64,000 nt of DNA from Streptomyces antimycoticus (GCF_005405925.1 NZ_BJHV01000001.1:4278001-4342000), one strand, 5' to 3'; counted from the stretch's first letter, positions 37,689 through 47,496 are shown. Numbers and translations are program-made. The notes: generated from the sequence alone by a model not told the origin.

Positions 37689-39022
37689 ATGGACACTGCG
37701 GACTTGGGACTGCCGGTGGACGTGCCGTCGACCGCACTCTTCACCGACCGGTACGAACTCACCATGCTGCAGGCCGCGCTGCGGGCGGGCACCGCCGACC
37801 GCCGCTCGGTCTTCGAGGTATTCACCAGGCGCCTCCCCGAGGGCCGCCGCTACGGTGTCGTCGCCGGCACCGGGCGGGTGCTGGACGCCGTCGAGAACTT
37901 CCGCTTCGACAGCGACGTCCTGGACTTCCTCGCCCAGCAGCGGATCGTGGACGAGCCGACGCTCGCCTGGCTCGCCGACTACCGCTTCCGCGGCGACATC
38001 TGGGGCTACCCCGAGGGCGAGGTCTACTTCCCCGGCTCGCCGATCATGCGGGTGGAGGGCACCTTCGCCGAGGCGGTGCTGCTGGAGACGGTCATCCTCT
38101 CCATCTTCAACCACGACTCCGCGGTGGCCGCCGCCGCGTCCCGGATGTCCACCGCCGCCGGCGGCCGGCCGCTCATCGAGATGGGCGCCCGCCGCACCCA
38201 TGAACTGGCCGCCGTCGCCGCCGCCCGCGCCGCCTACGTCGGCGGCTTCGCCACCACCTCCGACCTCGCGGCCGGATTCCGCTACAACATCCCCACCGTG
38301 GGCACCAGCGCCCACGCCTTCACCCTGCTGCACGACAGCGAGCGGGACGCCTTCACGGCGCAGGTCCAGGCACACGGCAGCGGCACCACCCTGCTGGTGG
38401 ACACCTATGACGTCGCCGAGGCGGTGCGCACCGCCGTGGAGGTGGCCGGCAAGGACCTGGGCGCCGTAAGGATCGACTCCGGCGATCTGCTGCTGCTCGC
38501 CCACCGGGTGCGCCAGCAGCTCGACGAGCTGGGCGCCAAGAACACCAGGATCACGGTGACCAGCGATCTCGACGAATACGCGATCGCCTCGCTGGCCGCG
38601 GCCCCGTGGACGCGTACGGGGTCGGCACCCAGCTGGTCACCGGCAGCGGCCACCCCACCTGCTCGATGGTCTACAAGCTGGTCGCGCGGGCCGGTTCGGA
38701 CACCCCGGACGCGCCGCTGCTGCCGGTGGCCAAGAAGTCCATGGGCGCGAAGTCCTCGGTGGGCGGCCGCAAATGGGCGGCGCGGCGCGTGGACGAGCAC
38801 GGTGTGGCCGAGGCCGAGGTGGTCGGCACCGGTGCGGTCCCCGAGGAGCTGGCGGGCCATCAGCTGCTGGTGGAGCTGGTGCGCGGCGGCGAGATCGTGG
38901 CCCGGGAGCCGCTGGACGCGGCACGGGACCGGCATATCGCCGCCCGGGCCGGGCTGCCGCTCTCGGCGACCCAGCTCTCGCGCGGCGAGCCGGTCCTGCC
39001 CACCGAGTACCTGACGGCCTGA
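37689..39022 (+). pseudogene. pncB: Nicotinate phosphoribosyltransferase, frameshifted as read
   Basis: The frame from ATG 37689 covers [57 protein letters not shown] and VRIDSGDLLLLAHRVRQQL. It breaks at the C4 run 38602-38605. The rest (VDAYGVGTQLVTGSGHP, LPVAKKSMGAKSSVGGRK) is in the next frame to TGA 39022. One inserted C restores about 444 residues. The enzyme converts nicotinate and PRPP to NaMN in NAD salvage. The following gene encodes nicotinamidase, the preceding step. Confidence 0.9.
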
Positions 39023-39080
39023 GGCGCGCCATGAGGGGGAACGCGGGGCATGCCCACTGCCGCAATCGACGCGGAGTGTC

Positions 39081-39086
39081 TACCCT
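39081..39086 (+). promoter_or_regulatory. TACCCT -10 box of pncA
   Basis: A TANNNT box lies 7 nt before ATG 39094 without a ribosome site, indicating a leaderless start and a promoter separate from pncB. Confidence 0.45.
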
Positions 39087-39093
39087 CGGTGAC

Positions 39094-39678
39094 ATGCACC
39101 GGGCACTGATCGTCGTCGACATCCAGAACGACTTCTGCGAGGGCGGAAGCCTCGCGGTGACGGGGGGCGCGGATGTCGCGGCCGCGATCACCGATCTGAT
39201 CGGGGAGGCGACGCCCGGTTACCGCCATATCGTCGCCACACGTGATCACCACGTCGCCCCGGGCGATCACTTCTCGGACAACCCGGACTACGAGCACACC
39301 TGGCCGATGCACTGCGTCGCGGGCACCGAGGGTGTCGGGTTCCACCCGAACTTCGCGCCCGCCGTCGCCTCCGGCGCGATCGAGGCGGTCTTCGACAAGG
39401 GCGCGTACAAGGCGGCGTACAGCGGTTTCGAGGGCATCGACGAGCACGGCACCCCGCTCGCCCAGTGGCTGCGCGAGCGGGAGGTGACCGAGGTGGACGT
39501 GGTGGGCATCGCCACCGACCACTGTGTGCGGGCCACCGCGCTGGACGCGCGCCGCGAGGGGTTCACCGCGCATGTCCTGCTGGACCTGACCGCGGGTGTC
39601 TCCCCGGGCACGACCGAGCGCGCCCTGGGCGAGCTGCGGGCGGCCGGGGTCGAGCTCAGCGGCAAGCCGGTCGTCTGA
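39094..39678 (+). CDS. pncA: Nicotinamidase / isochorismatase-family hydrolase
   Basis: 194 residues from ATG 39094; the open frame extends upstream through pncB's end but without a start. The catalytic triad is visible: Asp in VDIQNDFCEGG, Lys in VFDKGAYKAAYSGFEG and Cys in GIATDHCVRATALDA. The metal site is TRDHHVAPGDHF. It converts nicotinamide to nicotinate, feeding the adjacent PncB. A leaderless promoter box lies directly upstream. Confidence 0.92.
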   Translation: MHRALIVVDIQNDFCEGGSLAVTGGADVAAAITDLIGEATPGYRHIVATRDHHVAPGDHFSDNPDYEHTWPMHCVAGTEGVGFHPNFAPAVASGAIEAVFDKGAYKAAYSGFEGIDEHGTPLAQWLREREVTEVDVVGIATDHCVRATALDARREGFTAHVLLDLTAGVSPGTTERALGELRAAGVELSGKPVV

Positions 39679-39742
39679 GGGCGCCGGAGGCGCTCTGCGC
39701 GCCTCCCAGCCGCCCTGGCGGCCCTGCGCGGCCGCCCCTCCG

Positions 39743-39832
39743 GGCCCCGGCGCTATGAGCGGCCCCGGCGCCACGAGGGGCCCCGTCGCTATGAGGGGCC
39801 CCGGCGCCACGAGGGGCCCCGGCGCTACGAGG
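39743..39832. repeat. Five 18-bp tandem units
   Basis: GGCCCCGGCGCTATGAGC and close variants occur five times in a row with period exactly 18. The last unit overlaps the stop codon and final codons of the minus-strand hypothetical gene. Confidence 0.85.
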
Positions 39833-40139
39833 CCGGGGCCGACGGTCTGAGCAGAGCGGCGATCGGATGCCACAGCTCCCCTCCCCGGTCCGGCGCGGTG
39901 CGCCAGACCAGCCCGTCGGGATGGTGCAGCACCGCCGTCACCTCGTCGGGCGTCGGCGGGGCCATATTGCCGCGCAGATAGATGGCGCGAAGCCCGAGAT
40001 TGCGCAGCCTGGTCAGGGCGCGCTGGCGGTTCCCGGCGTGTACCAGGACGCGGACGCCGCCCTCGCCCAGCGGGCTCGGCAGCGTCAGTGCGACCACCAC
40101 GCTGCCGCCCGGCAGCTTGGTGAATCCTCCGTTGGCCAT
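39825..40139 (-). CDS. Conserved hypothetical protein
   Basis: 104 residues from ATG 40139. MANGGFTKLPGGSVVVALTLP, RALTRLRNLGLRAIYLRGNMAPPTPDEV and GLVWRTAPDRGGELWHPI show a compact alpha/beta protein without a signal or membrane segment. I do not recognise a named family; it appears to be an actinobacterial conserved protein. Its 3' end lies in the 18-bp repeat array. It is convergent with pncA. Confidence 0.65.
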   Translation of the reverse strand: MANGGFTKLPGGSVVVALTLPSPLGEGGVRVLVHAGNRQRALTRLRNLGLRAIYLRGNMAPPTPDEVTAVLHHPDGLVWRTAPDRGGELWHPIAALLRPSAPAS

Positions 40140-40203
40140 TGCGGGTCATGTCCCCGTGAGACGTCGTGTCAACAAGTTGGTCGTAGGGGCATCTAAACGC
40201 GAA

Positions 40204-40232
40204 CGGCCGCCGCCCGCTAGGGGCGACGGCCG
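40204..40232. terminator. Hairpin terminator of the M6 protease gene
   Basis: A 12-bp stem (CGGCCGCCGCCC with GGGCGACGGCCG, one mismatch) has a 5-nt loop, 39 nt past the minus-strand stop at 40271. Confidence 0.7.
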
Positions 40233-40270
40233 CTACCGCTCTGACCTGCGAAGACGCAGACGGTGTGGAT

Positions 40271-42658
40271 CTAGGAGGCGGACGGTCCGACCTGGACGGT
40301 CATCGTCGAGCCGCCCGGGAGCTCCTTGAGGATCTTGATCCGGGTGTTGGTGTCAGCAATCTTCACACTGCCGGTCGGATTGCCCTTGTCCCAGTACGTC
40401 CCCTTGTGATCATCGAAGACCGGGATGCCAGGCTTCGGCTTCACCTTGGCGGCCTTGCCGTCGTTGTGCAGCGTGAAGCCGTCCGACGGGAGCCGGCTGA
40501 AGGGCGAGTCGTACGCCTGGATCCGGTTGCGCATCAGCGTGCCGTCCGCCCACTTCTCGGGGGTGGCGTGCGCGTCGATCGGCAGGATCAGACCGCTGCC
40601 CGGGTGGACGCCGACGTTGTTGTCCGGCTGCGAGGTGTCCCACTGCCAGATCAGCAGCCCGTTCTGGTACGGGAAGTGCTCGACCCAGTCGGGCCGGGTG
40701 GAGGCCCAGCCGAAGTTGTACGGACCGGTCTTCAGGGTGGTGTCGTACGAGACGTACTGGCGGTTCTCGGCGATGTAGTACTGCGGGTAGTCCTTGCTGA
40801 AGGACGCGCCGATGCGCGAGAAGCCGTTCGCGGTCCAGCCGTTGTCATCGCCCTCGGCGCCGTCGCTGAAGACCGGGGCGCCGTCGGCGGTCAGGGTGAT
40901 CGCGTCGGCCGCGAAGCCCTTCTGCGCCACACCGCCGTCGGTCTGGTAGCGGAAGCGGAGCTCGATCTTCTTGCCCGCGTAGGCGTCCAGCGGGAAGGAG
41001 AGCTTCTTGTACGCTCCGGCGGTGCCGGTCAGCGCGGGCTTGTCACCGGCGTCGCGCGGAATGGCCTTGCCGTCCGCCGTACCGTCGATCGGCGTCCAGT
41101 TGGCGCCGCCGTCGGTGGAGACCTCGGTGTAGAGGTAGTCGAAGTTCTCCTCGATGTCCCACCAGCCCTGCAGATCCAGGCTCGCCTTGGACTTACCGGT
41201 GAGGTCCACGGACCGGGTGAGGGTGTTCTTCAGGTCGTCCCCCATCCCGCTCCACCACTGCTTGGTGCCCTCGGCGGGGGCGACCACCTCGGTGGTGACG
41301 GGCTTGGCGGGCAACTCGACGACCAGCGCCTGCTTGTTCTTGGTGTTGTACTCGGCGACCCCGAGCGTGTGGGTCGACTTCTTCCCGGCCTTGGCCGAGG
41401 CGTAGTTCAGCCACCCGAGCTGCAGCTTGTCCCAGGCGTTCATATCGCCGGGCAGATCGCCGATGGCGTCCTTACCGGTGCCGAGCCACGATCCCGCGGA
41501 CATCAGCGACCAGTAGGCGACGGACGACTCCCCCTTACCGGTGGTGTCGTACTCGTCCGGCAGGCCCAGGTCATGGCCGTACTCATGGGCGAAGACACCG
41601 AGGCCGCCGTTCTCCGGCTGCATCGTGTAGTCGCCCACCCAGATGCCGGTGTCGCCGATCTGGGTACCGCCCGACTTGTTCTCGCCCGGGCCGGTGTTGC
41701 CGGCGTCGGTGCCATACGCGTACCAGCGGTGCGCCCAGATGGCGTTCTCGCCCTCGGCCCCGCCGCCCGCGGACTCGTCCTCACCGGCGTGGACGATCTG
41801 GAAGTGGTCGATGTAGCCGTCGGGCTCGTTGAAGTTGCCGTCGGCGTCGTAGTCGTAGCGGTCCCACTGGTCGTACTGGGCCAGGTCCGCCTTGATCTGC
41901 GCGTCGGTGCGGCCGGCCGCCTTCTGGTCCTTGGCCCACTGGTTGACGCCGTCGCGGATCAGGTCCCAGGCGTTGGCGCAGTTGGTGTCGCCGCAGTAGT
42001 TGGAGCCGTACCGGGCCTCGTTCCAGTCGACCTTGACCCAGTCGGAGACCTCGCCGTCCACGGAGTAACGGCCCGAGGACTGCTTCTCGTAGTACTTCTT
42101 CAGGGACTGCTTCTTCTTGTCCTTGGAGAAGTAGAGGTCCTGGAAGTGCTCGCGGTTGTAGTCCTTCTGCCAGGCCGTGCTGTTGTCGTCGGCGCGGTCC
42201 GGCTCGGCGATGGTGTTGTGCGCCGGGCCCGGGTCGCCGCCGTACTTCTTCACCGGCGGCTCGGGGCCGTCGCCGTCCGGGTCGTACATGGTGGTGTCGT
42301 CCACCTTGTCGCCGAACTCGACCAGGATGGTGAAGATCTTGTCGGTCTTCTCCCGGGCCAGCTCGACGTACTTGCCCCTGCCGAGCTTCACCACCTTCGA
42401 CGCCCCGCGCGTGGTCGCCTTGGCGTCACCGGAAATGACCTGACGCAGCGCCTCCTGGCGCTGCGCCTCCTGCTGCTTGCTGTACGGGCCCTCGAGATCG
42501 TGCTGGACATCCGTCTTCGCGGGCGCCGGATCATGGCGCTCAACACGCGTAGACGACGCGTCTGCCTGAGCCATGCCAGTCGAGAGTGCCGCCGCGCCGA
42601 GCGCGGCCACCACGGTGGCTATGGCGGCCGATCTGGCCGTTCTCCATTGGCTGTTCAC
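40271..42658 (-). CDS. Secreted M6-family metalloprotease (immune inhibitor A-like)
   Basis: 795 residues from GTG 42658 (GGGGAGG upstream). A Sec signal peptide (IATVVAALGAAALSTGMAQA) and a propeptide precede the M6 catalytic domain with zinc motif HEYGH (358-362) and GLPDEYD. The C-terminal half has beta-sandwich domains (DLQGWWDIEENFDYLYTEVS, FADGAEGDDNGW-like blocks) as in immune inhibitor A. It should act as an extracellular zinc endopeptidase. It is monocistronic with a terminator and a 317-bp divergent upstream region. Confidence 0.9.
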   Translation of the reverse strand: MNSQWRTARSAAIATVVAALGAAALSTGMAQADASSTRVERHDPAPAKTDVQHDLEGPYSKQQEAQRQEALRQVISGDAKATTRGASKVVKLGRGKYVELAREKTDKIFTILVEFGDKVDDTTMYDPDGDGPEPPVKKYGGDPGPAHNTIAEPDRADDNSTAWQKDYNREHFQDLYFSKDKKKQSLKKYYEKQSSGRYSVDGEVSDWVKVDWNEARYGSNYCGDTNCANAWDLIRDGVNQWAKDQKAAGRTDAQIKADLAQYDQWDRYDYDADGNFNEPDGYIDHFQIVHAGEDESAGGGAEGENAIWAHRWYAYGTDAGNTGPGENKSGGTQIGDTGIWVGDYTMQPENGGLGVFAHEYGHDLGLPDEYDTTGKGESSVAYWSLMSAGSWLGTGKDAIGDLPGDMNAWDKLQLGWLNYASAKAGKKSTHTLGVAEYNTKNKQALVVELPAKPVTTEVVAPAEGTKQWWSGMGDDLKNTLTRSVDLTGKSKASLDLQGWWDIEENFDYLYTEVSTDGGANWTPIDGTADGKAIPRDAGDKPALTGTAGAYKKLSFPLDAYAGKKIELRFRYQTDGGVAQKGFAADAITLTADGAPVFSDGAEGDDNGWTANGFSRIGASFSKDYPQYYIAENRQYVSYDTTLKTGPYNFGWASTRPDWVEHFPYQNGLLIWQWDTSQPDNNVGVHPGSGLILPIDAHATPEKWADGTLMRNRIQAYDSPFSRLPSDGFTLHNDGKAAKVKPKPGIPVFDDHKGTYWDKGNPTGSVKIADTNTRIKILKELPGGSTMTVQVGPSAS

Positions 42659-42975
42659 TCGCTCAGTCCTCCCCTTTCACACCGGTGCCGGACATTTGAC
42701 CGGAGTGGCAGGAGAAAAGACAGACCTTGACTTGGACTGATGAGACAAGTACGTTCTGCGATCCCGGTGTTCCGGTTAACGGACAGCAACGGGCGCGCCG
42801 TGCGCGCCCGTTGGAGAAGCCGATGATTCCGTGCGCCCCCTGTGCAACGGCGCCGTGGGTGAGGTCACGCTTACTTCCGTTCCCCCTCGGGCATTCACCA
42901 CCGTAGAGTCAAGCTGACGGTCACATCAGCCTGACCCATGCCCCCTGCATATCGCCCCTGAGGACGGATACCGCC
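42659..42975. other. Divergent intergenic region between the M6 protease and a small membrane-protein gene
   Basis: This 317-bp gap holds no gene. It contains a perfect 12-bp-stem hairpin at 42787-42813 (CAACGGGCGCGC with its complement, CGT loop) and TAGAGT at 42903-42908, a possible plus-strand -10 box. The part near the protease start has lower GC than its surroundings, as expected for promoters. Confidence 0.5.
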
Positions 42976-43257
42976 ATGCCGCGTCCGACTCCTGCACAGC
43001 TTGCCTATGGTTCGGCCACCGTCGTTCTTTCGACCTTCGCCATGCTGCTGCTGTCCCAGACCCGATCGGGACTCGGTATCGCGGTGGTCACCGTGGTCGG
43101 GCTCGCATCCGGGCTCCTCGTCGCCGTCACCGTGCCGGTGGCCCGGGTCTCCCGCCCCAGCCGCACCGTCCGCACCAGCGGCCCAGCGGCGGGATCCGGA
43201 CCGGCCGACTCGGCGGGGGCGTGCGCCCGGGCGCACGCCGACTCAATGCGCGGCTGA
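42976..43257 (+). CDS. Small two-helix membrane protein
   Basis: 93 residues from ATG 42976 (GAGG 11 nt upstream). Two hydrophobic helices (LAYGSATVVLSTFAMLLL and LGIAVVTVVGLASGLLVAVTV) are separated by a short turn, followed by a polar Ser/Gly/Ala tail. The family is not recognised. It overlaps the convergent RDD gene by 15 bp. High third-position GC supports coding. Confidence 0.6.
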   Translation: MPRPTPAQLAYGSATVVLSTFAMLLLSQTRSGLGIAVVTVVGLASGLLVAVTVPVARVSRPSRTVRTSGPAAGSGPADSAGACARAHADSMRG

Positions 43258-43749
43258 CACCACCACGGTCCGCGCGGCCTTGTCGTGCAGACAGCGCTGG
43301 AACGGCTTGTCCCACAGCAGTGATGCCGAGTTGACCAGCCAGAAGACCGTGCCGACGAGCAGCGGGATCAGCATCCCGGGCAGGACGTAGACCGCCGCGC
43401 GGACCCAGCCCTGACCGGCCGGCACATCTCCGTCGGACAGCATCGCGACCCGGATGCGCAGCGCCTTCTTGCCGAGTGTCTGTCCGCTGCGGGCCAGCAT
43501 GACGCCCTCGTAGCCGAAGTAGAGGGCCATCGTGATGATGAGCGCGAGGGTCACCCTGCCCATGTCCTGCTCGCCCGGGTGGTCCATCGTGTACTGGAGC
43601 GCGCCGGTCGCGATGAGCGCCACCGTCCAGATGACGCCGAGGACGACGATGTCGATGAGCCGGGCGGCGAAGCGCTGACCAGGGGTGGCCAGCGGGGGCA
43701 TCCCGGCGGGGAACGCGTGCGGGGGCGAGGACAGCGGGTCGGGGGCCAT
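43243..43749 (-). CDS. RDD family membrane protein (first of three)
   Basis: 168 residues. RFAARLIDIVVLGVIWTVAL is the RDD signature (Arg-x(5)-Asp), then a second helix, GYEGVMLARSGQTLGKKALRIRV and the C-terminal LLWDKPFQRCLHDKAARTVVV. Four membrane segments are predicted. RDD proteins are poorly characterised; some act in Na+/H+ exchange or lipid-related functions. Three paralogues follow one another on this strand. The 3' end overlaps the small membrane-protein gene. Confidence 0.85.
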   Translation of the reverse strand: MAPDPLSSPPHAFPAGMPPLATPGQRFAARLIDIVVLGVIWTVALIATGALQYTMDHPGEQDMGRVTLALIITMALYFGYEGVMLARSGQTLGKKALRIRVAMLSDGDVPAGQGWVRAAVYVLPGMLIPLLVGTVFWLVNSASLLWDKPFQRCLHDKAARTVVVSAAH

Positions 43750-43783
43750 GCCCCGATTACATCAGCGCTCTCGGTGGACCGGA

Positions 43784-43867
43784 AGCTCAGGGTGGCACCT
43801 CAGGGGCACTGGCGCTCAGGGCACGGCCGAAGCTCAGGGCACGGCCGAAGCTCAGGGCACCGCCGAG
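43784..43867. repeat. 18-bp tandem units at the 3' end of the second RDD gene
   Basis: GCTCAGGGCACGGCCGAA is exact at 43814-43831 and 43832-43849 and differs at two bases at 43850-43867. Decayed copies continue to about 43784. The third unit contains the RDD stop codon; each downstream copy carries another TGA on the minus strand. Confidence 0.8.
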
Positions 43868-44427
43868 ACCACGAGGGTCTTGGCCGCCTTGTCGTGCAGG
43901 CACTGCCGATAGGGCCGGTCCCAGGTGCACCACAACACATTGATCAGCCAGAAGACGAAGCCGCAGCAGGGCACGATCTCGGGCAGGGCGTACACCCCGG
44001 CGCGCACCCAGCCGGCCGGGCCGGCCGGCGGCTGGCCGTTCTCCAGCAGGGCGACCCGGATCTTCATCGCCTTCTTGCCGACCGTCTGACCGTCCCGGGT
44101 CAGCATCAGCCCCTCGTAGACGAAGTAGACCAGGACGTAGATCAGCGTGACGATGGTCGAACGGGCGCTGCCGTCGACCGGGTCGTAGCCGCCGGCGATC
44201 GCGCTCAGGACGAGCCCGACCGGGATGCCGATGAGCAGCGCGTCGATGATCCTGGCGATCAGACGGCGGCCGAGGTGCGCGAGCGGGGGCATCCCGGCGT
44301 ACGGCTCGGCCCCGGCGGTGTGGTCCCCGTACGGGGAGCCGTTCGCCCGCGGATATTTGGCGAACGGATCGCTGCTGTCCCGGTCCCGGGGCTCATCGGG
44401 CCCGGGGGGCGGCTGGTCGGTGCTCAT
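43852..44427 (-). CDS. RDD family membrane protein (second of three)
   Basis: 191 residues. A Pro-rich cytoplasmic N-terminus leads to GRRLIARIIDALLIGIPVGLV, VYFVYEGLMLTRDGQTVGKKAMKIRVALL and CTWDRPYRQCLHDKAAKTLVV. It is clearly paralogous to its two neighbours, sharing the CLHDKAA-T motif near the C-terminus. Its last codons and stop lie in an 18-bp tandem repeat. No clear ribosome site is seen. Confidence 0.85.
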   Translation of the reverse strand: MSTDQPPPGPDEPRDRDSSDPFAKYPRANGSPYGDHTAGAEPYAGMPPLAHLGRRLIARIIDALLIGIPVGLVLSAIAGGYDPVDGSARSTIVTLIYVLVYFVYEGLMLTRDGQTVGKKAMKIRVALLENGQPPAGPAGWVRAGVYALPEIVPCCGFVFWLINVLWCTWDRPYRQCLHDKAAKTLVVSAVP

Positions 44428-44553
44428 GGCCCGAGTCGACCCCGGAGCCGGGCCTGTCGCATCCGGCGCGCACCGTTCGGGCGACCGGGATCGTCCATCC
44501 GCCTCAGCGGGGCGGGTGGCTGAGGCTCAGTGGTCGGCGGGGAGCGGCCGTGC

Positions 44554-46272
44554 TCAGTCGGCCGCCGCGACGAAGGTGCGGGCCGTCTTGTCGTGCCAGC
44601 ACTGCCGCCACGGGCGGTCGAACAGGCACCACAGCACGTTCAGCACACCGATGACGAGCACCCCCAGCACCGAGTAGACCAGCCAGCGGCGCAGCGCGGC
44701 GCCGAACGACGGGGTGTCGTGCCCCTCGATGTCCAGCACCCGCACCCCGCTCAGCTTCTTGCCCAGCGTGCGGCCCCACTTGGCGGTCGGCAGCGTTTCC
44801 AGGACGATGCCGAGGACGAGCAGCAGACCGAGGACGATGCCCAGATAGCCGCCGGTCGTGCCGTCCAGGAAGTAGACCGTGACGGTCTCACCGCTCTGCT
44901 TGGCCGTCTCGACCTTCTCGTCGATGTGGTCGCTCGCCTTGCCCCACAGCGGGAACGCGACGGCGCCGGCGACGCCGAGCAGCACCACCGTGTCGATCAG
45001 CCGGGCGGCGAGGCGACGGCCGAGCGGGGCGGGCCGTCCCTGGGCCTGGGCGGCCTGCAGGAAGGGGTTGTCGACGGGCGGCTTCCAGGGGATGACACCC
45101 TCGGGCGCGCCGGGCGGGGCACCATGCGGTGCGGCCTGCGGCGCGCCCTGCGCCGGGCCGGGCTGCTGGGCGAACGGGTGCCCCTGCTGCTGCCAGGCCG
45201 GGCCGCCGCCCTGGGCGGGGATACCACCGAAGGGCTGCTGGGGCTGGTACGGCTGTGGGGGCTGCTGAGCTTGATGTGCCTGCGGAGGCTGCTGGGGCTG
45301 GTGGGGCTGGTGCGGGGGCTGGGCCGGGGGTGCCGCTTCGGCGCCCTTGCGCGCGCCGCCGCGGCCGATCGCCCGGATCGCCATCGTCCCGTCGTCACGG
45401 CCGGACGCCGGGTTCCGGCCCTGGCCCTGGCCCGGACCCTGGCTCTGCCCCTGGCCCGTCGTGGGCGCCGCTCCGTCGCCGCGCCCCACCGCGCGGATCG
45501 TCATCGTCCCGTCGCCCGCCGCGGCGGGCGTCTCCGCGTCGTCCGCCGAGGGCAGCTCCGGGGCCCGGCGCACCGGCGGCAGGGCCTGCGTCGAGCGGTC
45601 CACCGTGCCTTCGCTGCCGCCCCCGCGCATGGTCAACGTGCCCTCATCGCGACCGGCGCCCTCGCCCGGGCCCGCCCGCCGCGGGTCGGGCACCCCGGGC
45701 CACTGCCCGCCATCGGCCTGCCCGGCACCGGCCCGGGCGTCGCCGGGGGCGTCCGTCTCCGAGCCCCAGGAGACCCGGCGGTCCTGCTCACCGCCGAATC
45801 CGCCCTGCCGGGACGCGTCCGCCTGCCAGGCCGACCCGGCATCGGGACGGGTGCCGTGCAGCCGCTGGGGATCGTTCCAGTCGACGGAGGCCGGGACGCC
45901 GCCGGGCGGCACCGGCTGGGCCCCCATGCCACCGGCCGCCGCCTCGGGCGGTCCGCCCGCGCCCCGGACGTCCATCTCGGCGCTCCGGCGCAGCTCGGGC
46001 AGGGCGCTGCCGGTCTCCTCGGCGGGCCGCGGCGCCGGCTCCTCGTCCAGGAACATCGGGCCCGTCTCGTCCGGCGCCGGGCTGATCACCTGGGTATGGG
46101 TGACGCCGGGCGGCGGCGCGGGCATGGCCTCGCCCGCGGCCGGGGCGGGGCGGCTGGTGCCGGGCACCCAGGCGGCACCGTTCCAGTAACGGATGTAGCC
46201 GGGGATGGACGGATCAGGATAAAAGCCAGGAATGGAGCTGCCGTCCGCGGATCCTGAGGTAGGGGCGCTCAT
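44554..46272 (-). CDS. DUF2510-RDD protein with a long disordered linker (third of three)
   Basis: 572 residues, CGGAGA upstream of ATG 46272. The N-terminal DUF2510 motif (PGFYPDPSIPGYIRYWNGAAWVPGT) is followed by about 350 residues rich in Pro, Gly, Gln and Ala, including repeats such as DDGTMAIRAIGRG and GTMTIRAVGRGDG. The C-terminal RDD domain (GRRLAARLIDTVVLLGVAGAV, GRTLGKKLSGVRVLD, CLFDRPWRQCWHDKTARTFV) closes it. The linker repeats contain T/A-MTIR motifs that could be docking or phosphorylation sites. Function is unknown. Confidence 0.85.
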   Translation of the reverse strand: MSAPTSGSADGSSIPGFYPDPSIPGYIRYWNGAAWVPGTSRPAPAAGEAMPAPPPGVTHTQVISPAPDETGPMFLDEEPAPRPAEETGSALPELRRSAEMDVRGAGGPPEAAAGGMGAQPVPPGGVPASVDWNDPQRLHGTRPDAGSAWQADASRQGGFGGEQDRRVSWGSETDAPGDARAGAGQADGGQWPGVPDPRRAGPGEGAGRDEGTLTMRGGGSEGTVDRSTQALPPVRRAPELPSADDAETPAAAGDGTMTIRAVGRGDGAAPTTGQGQSQGPGQGQGRNPASGRDDGTMAIRAIGRGGARKGAEAAPPAQPPHQPHQPQQPPQAHQAQQPPQPYQPQQPFGGIPAQGGGPAWQQQGHPFAQQPGPAQGAPQAAPHGAPPGAPEGVIPWKPPVDNPFLQAAQAQGRPAPLGRRLAARLIDTVVLLGVAGAVAFPLWGKASDHIDEKVETAKQSGETVTVYFLDGTTGGYLGIVLGLLLVLGIVLETLPTAKWGRTLGKKLSGVRVLDIEGHDTPSFGAALRRWLVYSVLGVLVIGVLNVLWCLFDRPWRQCWHDKTARTFVAAAD

Positions 46273-46575
46273 GATCTCCGATGTCCCATATCTGCTCGGC
46301 CGTGCTGTACTGCGCTGCGCCTTTACGGTGCCTCGCGGTGAGGGGGGCGTAAGCAGTTTGCCGTACAGGAGCCGCTGTGCAACCCGGAACGCGCGCTGTC
46401 ATGGTCTATCAGACCGGCCCGCCGACGGCGCCCACAGCTCCTCGCCACCACTCTCCCGTGCGAGCGCCACAAAGCCTTACGAGCGGCGACGGCCCGCCTG
46501 GCACCACCCGGCCTAGGTTCAACAGACCTACTCTGACACGCTCGGATGGCCTTTCCGTTGCCAATACTGGAACCC
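46273..46575. other. Divergent intergenic region between RDD and XRE genes
   Basis: This 303-bp gap holds no supported gene. It contains TAGGT-TCAACAG-ACCTA (46513-46529), a small inverted repeat about 50 bp before the XRE regulator and a possible operator. No terminator is evident. Confidence 0.35.
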
Positions 46576-47496
46576 ATGGACCGCAATACCGAGCTCAGTG
46601 AGTTCCTGCGGAGCCGCAGGGCTCGCCTGAGCCCTGGGGACGCGGGCGTGAGCGTGACCAACGACAGCCCCCGTCGAGTGCCGGGGCTGCGCCGCGAGGA
46701 GCTGGCGCAGCTGGCCGGGGTGAGCACGGACTACTACACGCGTCTGGAACAGGGCCGTCACCTCAATGTGTCGGAGACGGTGCTGGACGCCGTGGCCCGT
46801 GCGCTGCAGCTCGACGAGACCGAGCGCGCGTACCTCTTCGAGCTGACCCGGCCGCGCCCCCGGCGCACGGTGCGCCGCCGGCCGCCCCGCCCCCAGCGGG
46901 TGCGGCCCGGGGTGCATGCGCTGCTGCGGACGCTGGACGGGATCTCACCGGCCTTCGTCCTCGGGCGCAGGGGCGATGTCCTGGCCTCCAACCAGCTGGC
47001 CCGGGCGCTGATCATCGACTTCGAGGCGCTCCCGTACCACGAGCGCAACATGGCCCGTTTCATGTTCCTCGACGAGGCGGCCCGTTCCCTGTGGCCGGAC
47101 TGGGAGACGGTCGCGGCGGAGATGGTGGCCTCCCTCCGGCTGGAGGCCGGGCGCCATCCCGAGGATCCCCGGCTGACCGAGCTGGTGGGCGAGCTCACCA
47201 TCAAGAGCGCGGACTTCCGTAAGTGGTGGGCGGACCACAACGTGCGGGAGAAGACCCACGGCGTCAAGCGCTACCACCATCCGGTGGTCGGGGACATGAC
47301 GCTCTCCTACGAGAACGTGGCCGTTCCCGGCGATCCCGACCAGGCGCTGTGCATGTACACGGTCGAGCCCGGCTCTCCCTCCGAGGCGGCCCTGCGGCTG
47401 CTGGCGAGCTGGACCGCGCCTCCTTCCGCCCGTTCCTCCGCGCCCTCTTCCGATGCGCGTCCTTCGGGGGGACCGTCCTCCGACGTTTCCCCCTGA
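46576..47496 (+). CDS. XRE-type regulator with MmyB-like ligand domain
   Basis: 306 residues from ATG 46576. The N-terminal helix-turn-helix ([29 protein letters not shown], then [20 protein letters not shown]) is followed by a PAS-like MmyB domain ([53 protein letters not shown]). Such regulators bind fatty-acid-like ligands and commonly control adjacent dehydrogenase or reductase genes. The alcohol dehydrogenase gene begins 120 bp downstream on the same strand and is the likely target. The tail is rich in Ser and Pro. Confidence 0.88.
   Translation: MDRNTELSEFLRSRRARLSPGDAGVSVTNDSPRRVPGLRREELAQLAGVSTDYYTRLEQGRHLNVSETVLDAVARALQLDETERAYLFELTRPRPRRTVRRRPPRPQRVRPGVHALLRTLDGISPAFVLGRRGDVLASNQLARALIIDFEALPYHERNMARFMFLDEAARSLWPDWETVAAEMVASLRLEAGRHPEDPRLTELVGELTIKSADFRKWWADHNVREKTHGVKRYHHPVVGDMTLSYENVAVPGDPDQALCMYTVEPGSPSEAALRLLASWTAPPSARSSAPSSDARPSGGPSSDVSP

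Noticed and set aside
40265..42730. 821-residue plus-strand ORF opposite the M6 protease
   Set aside because: Val/Leu/Arg-rich shadow of a gene with complete protease motifs on the other strand.
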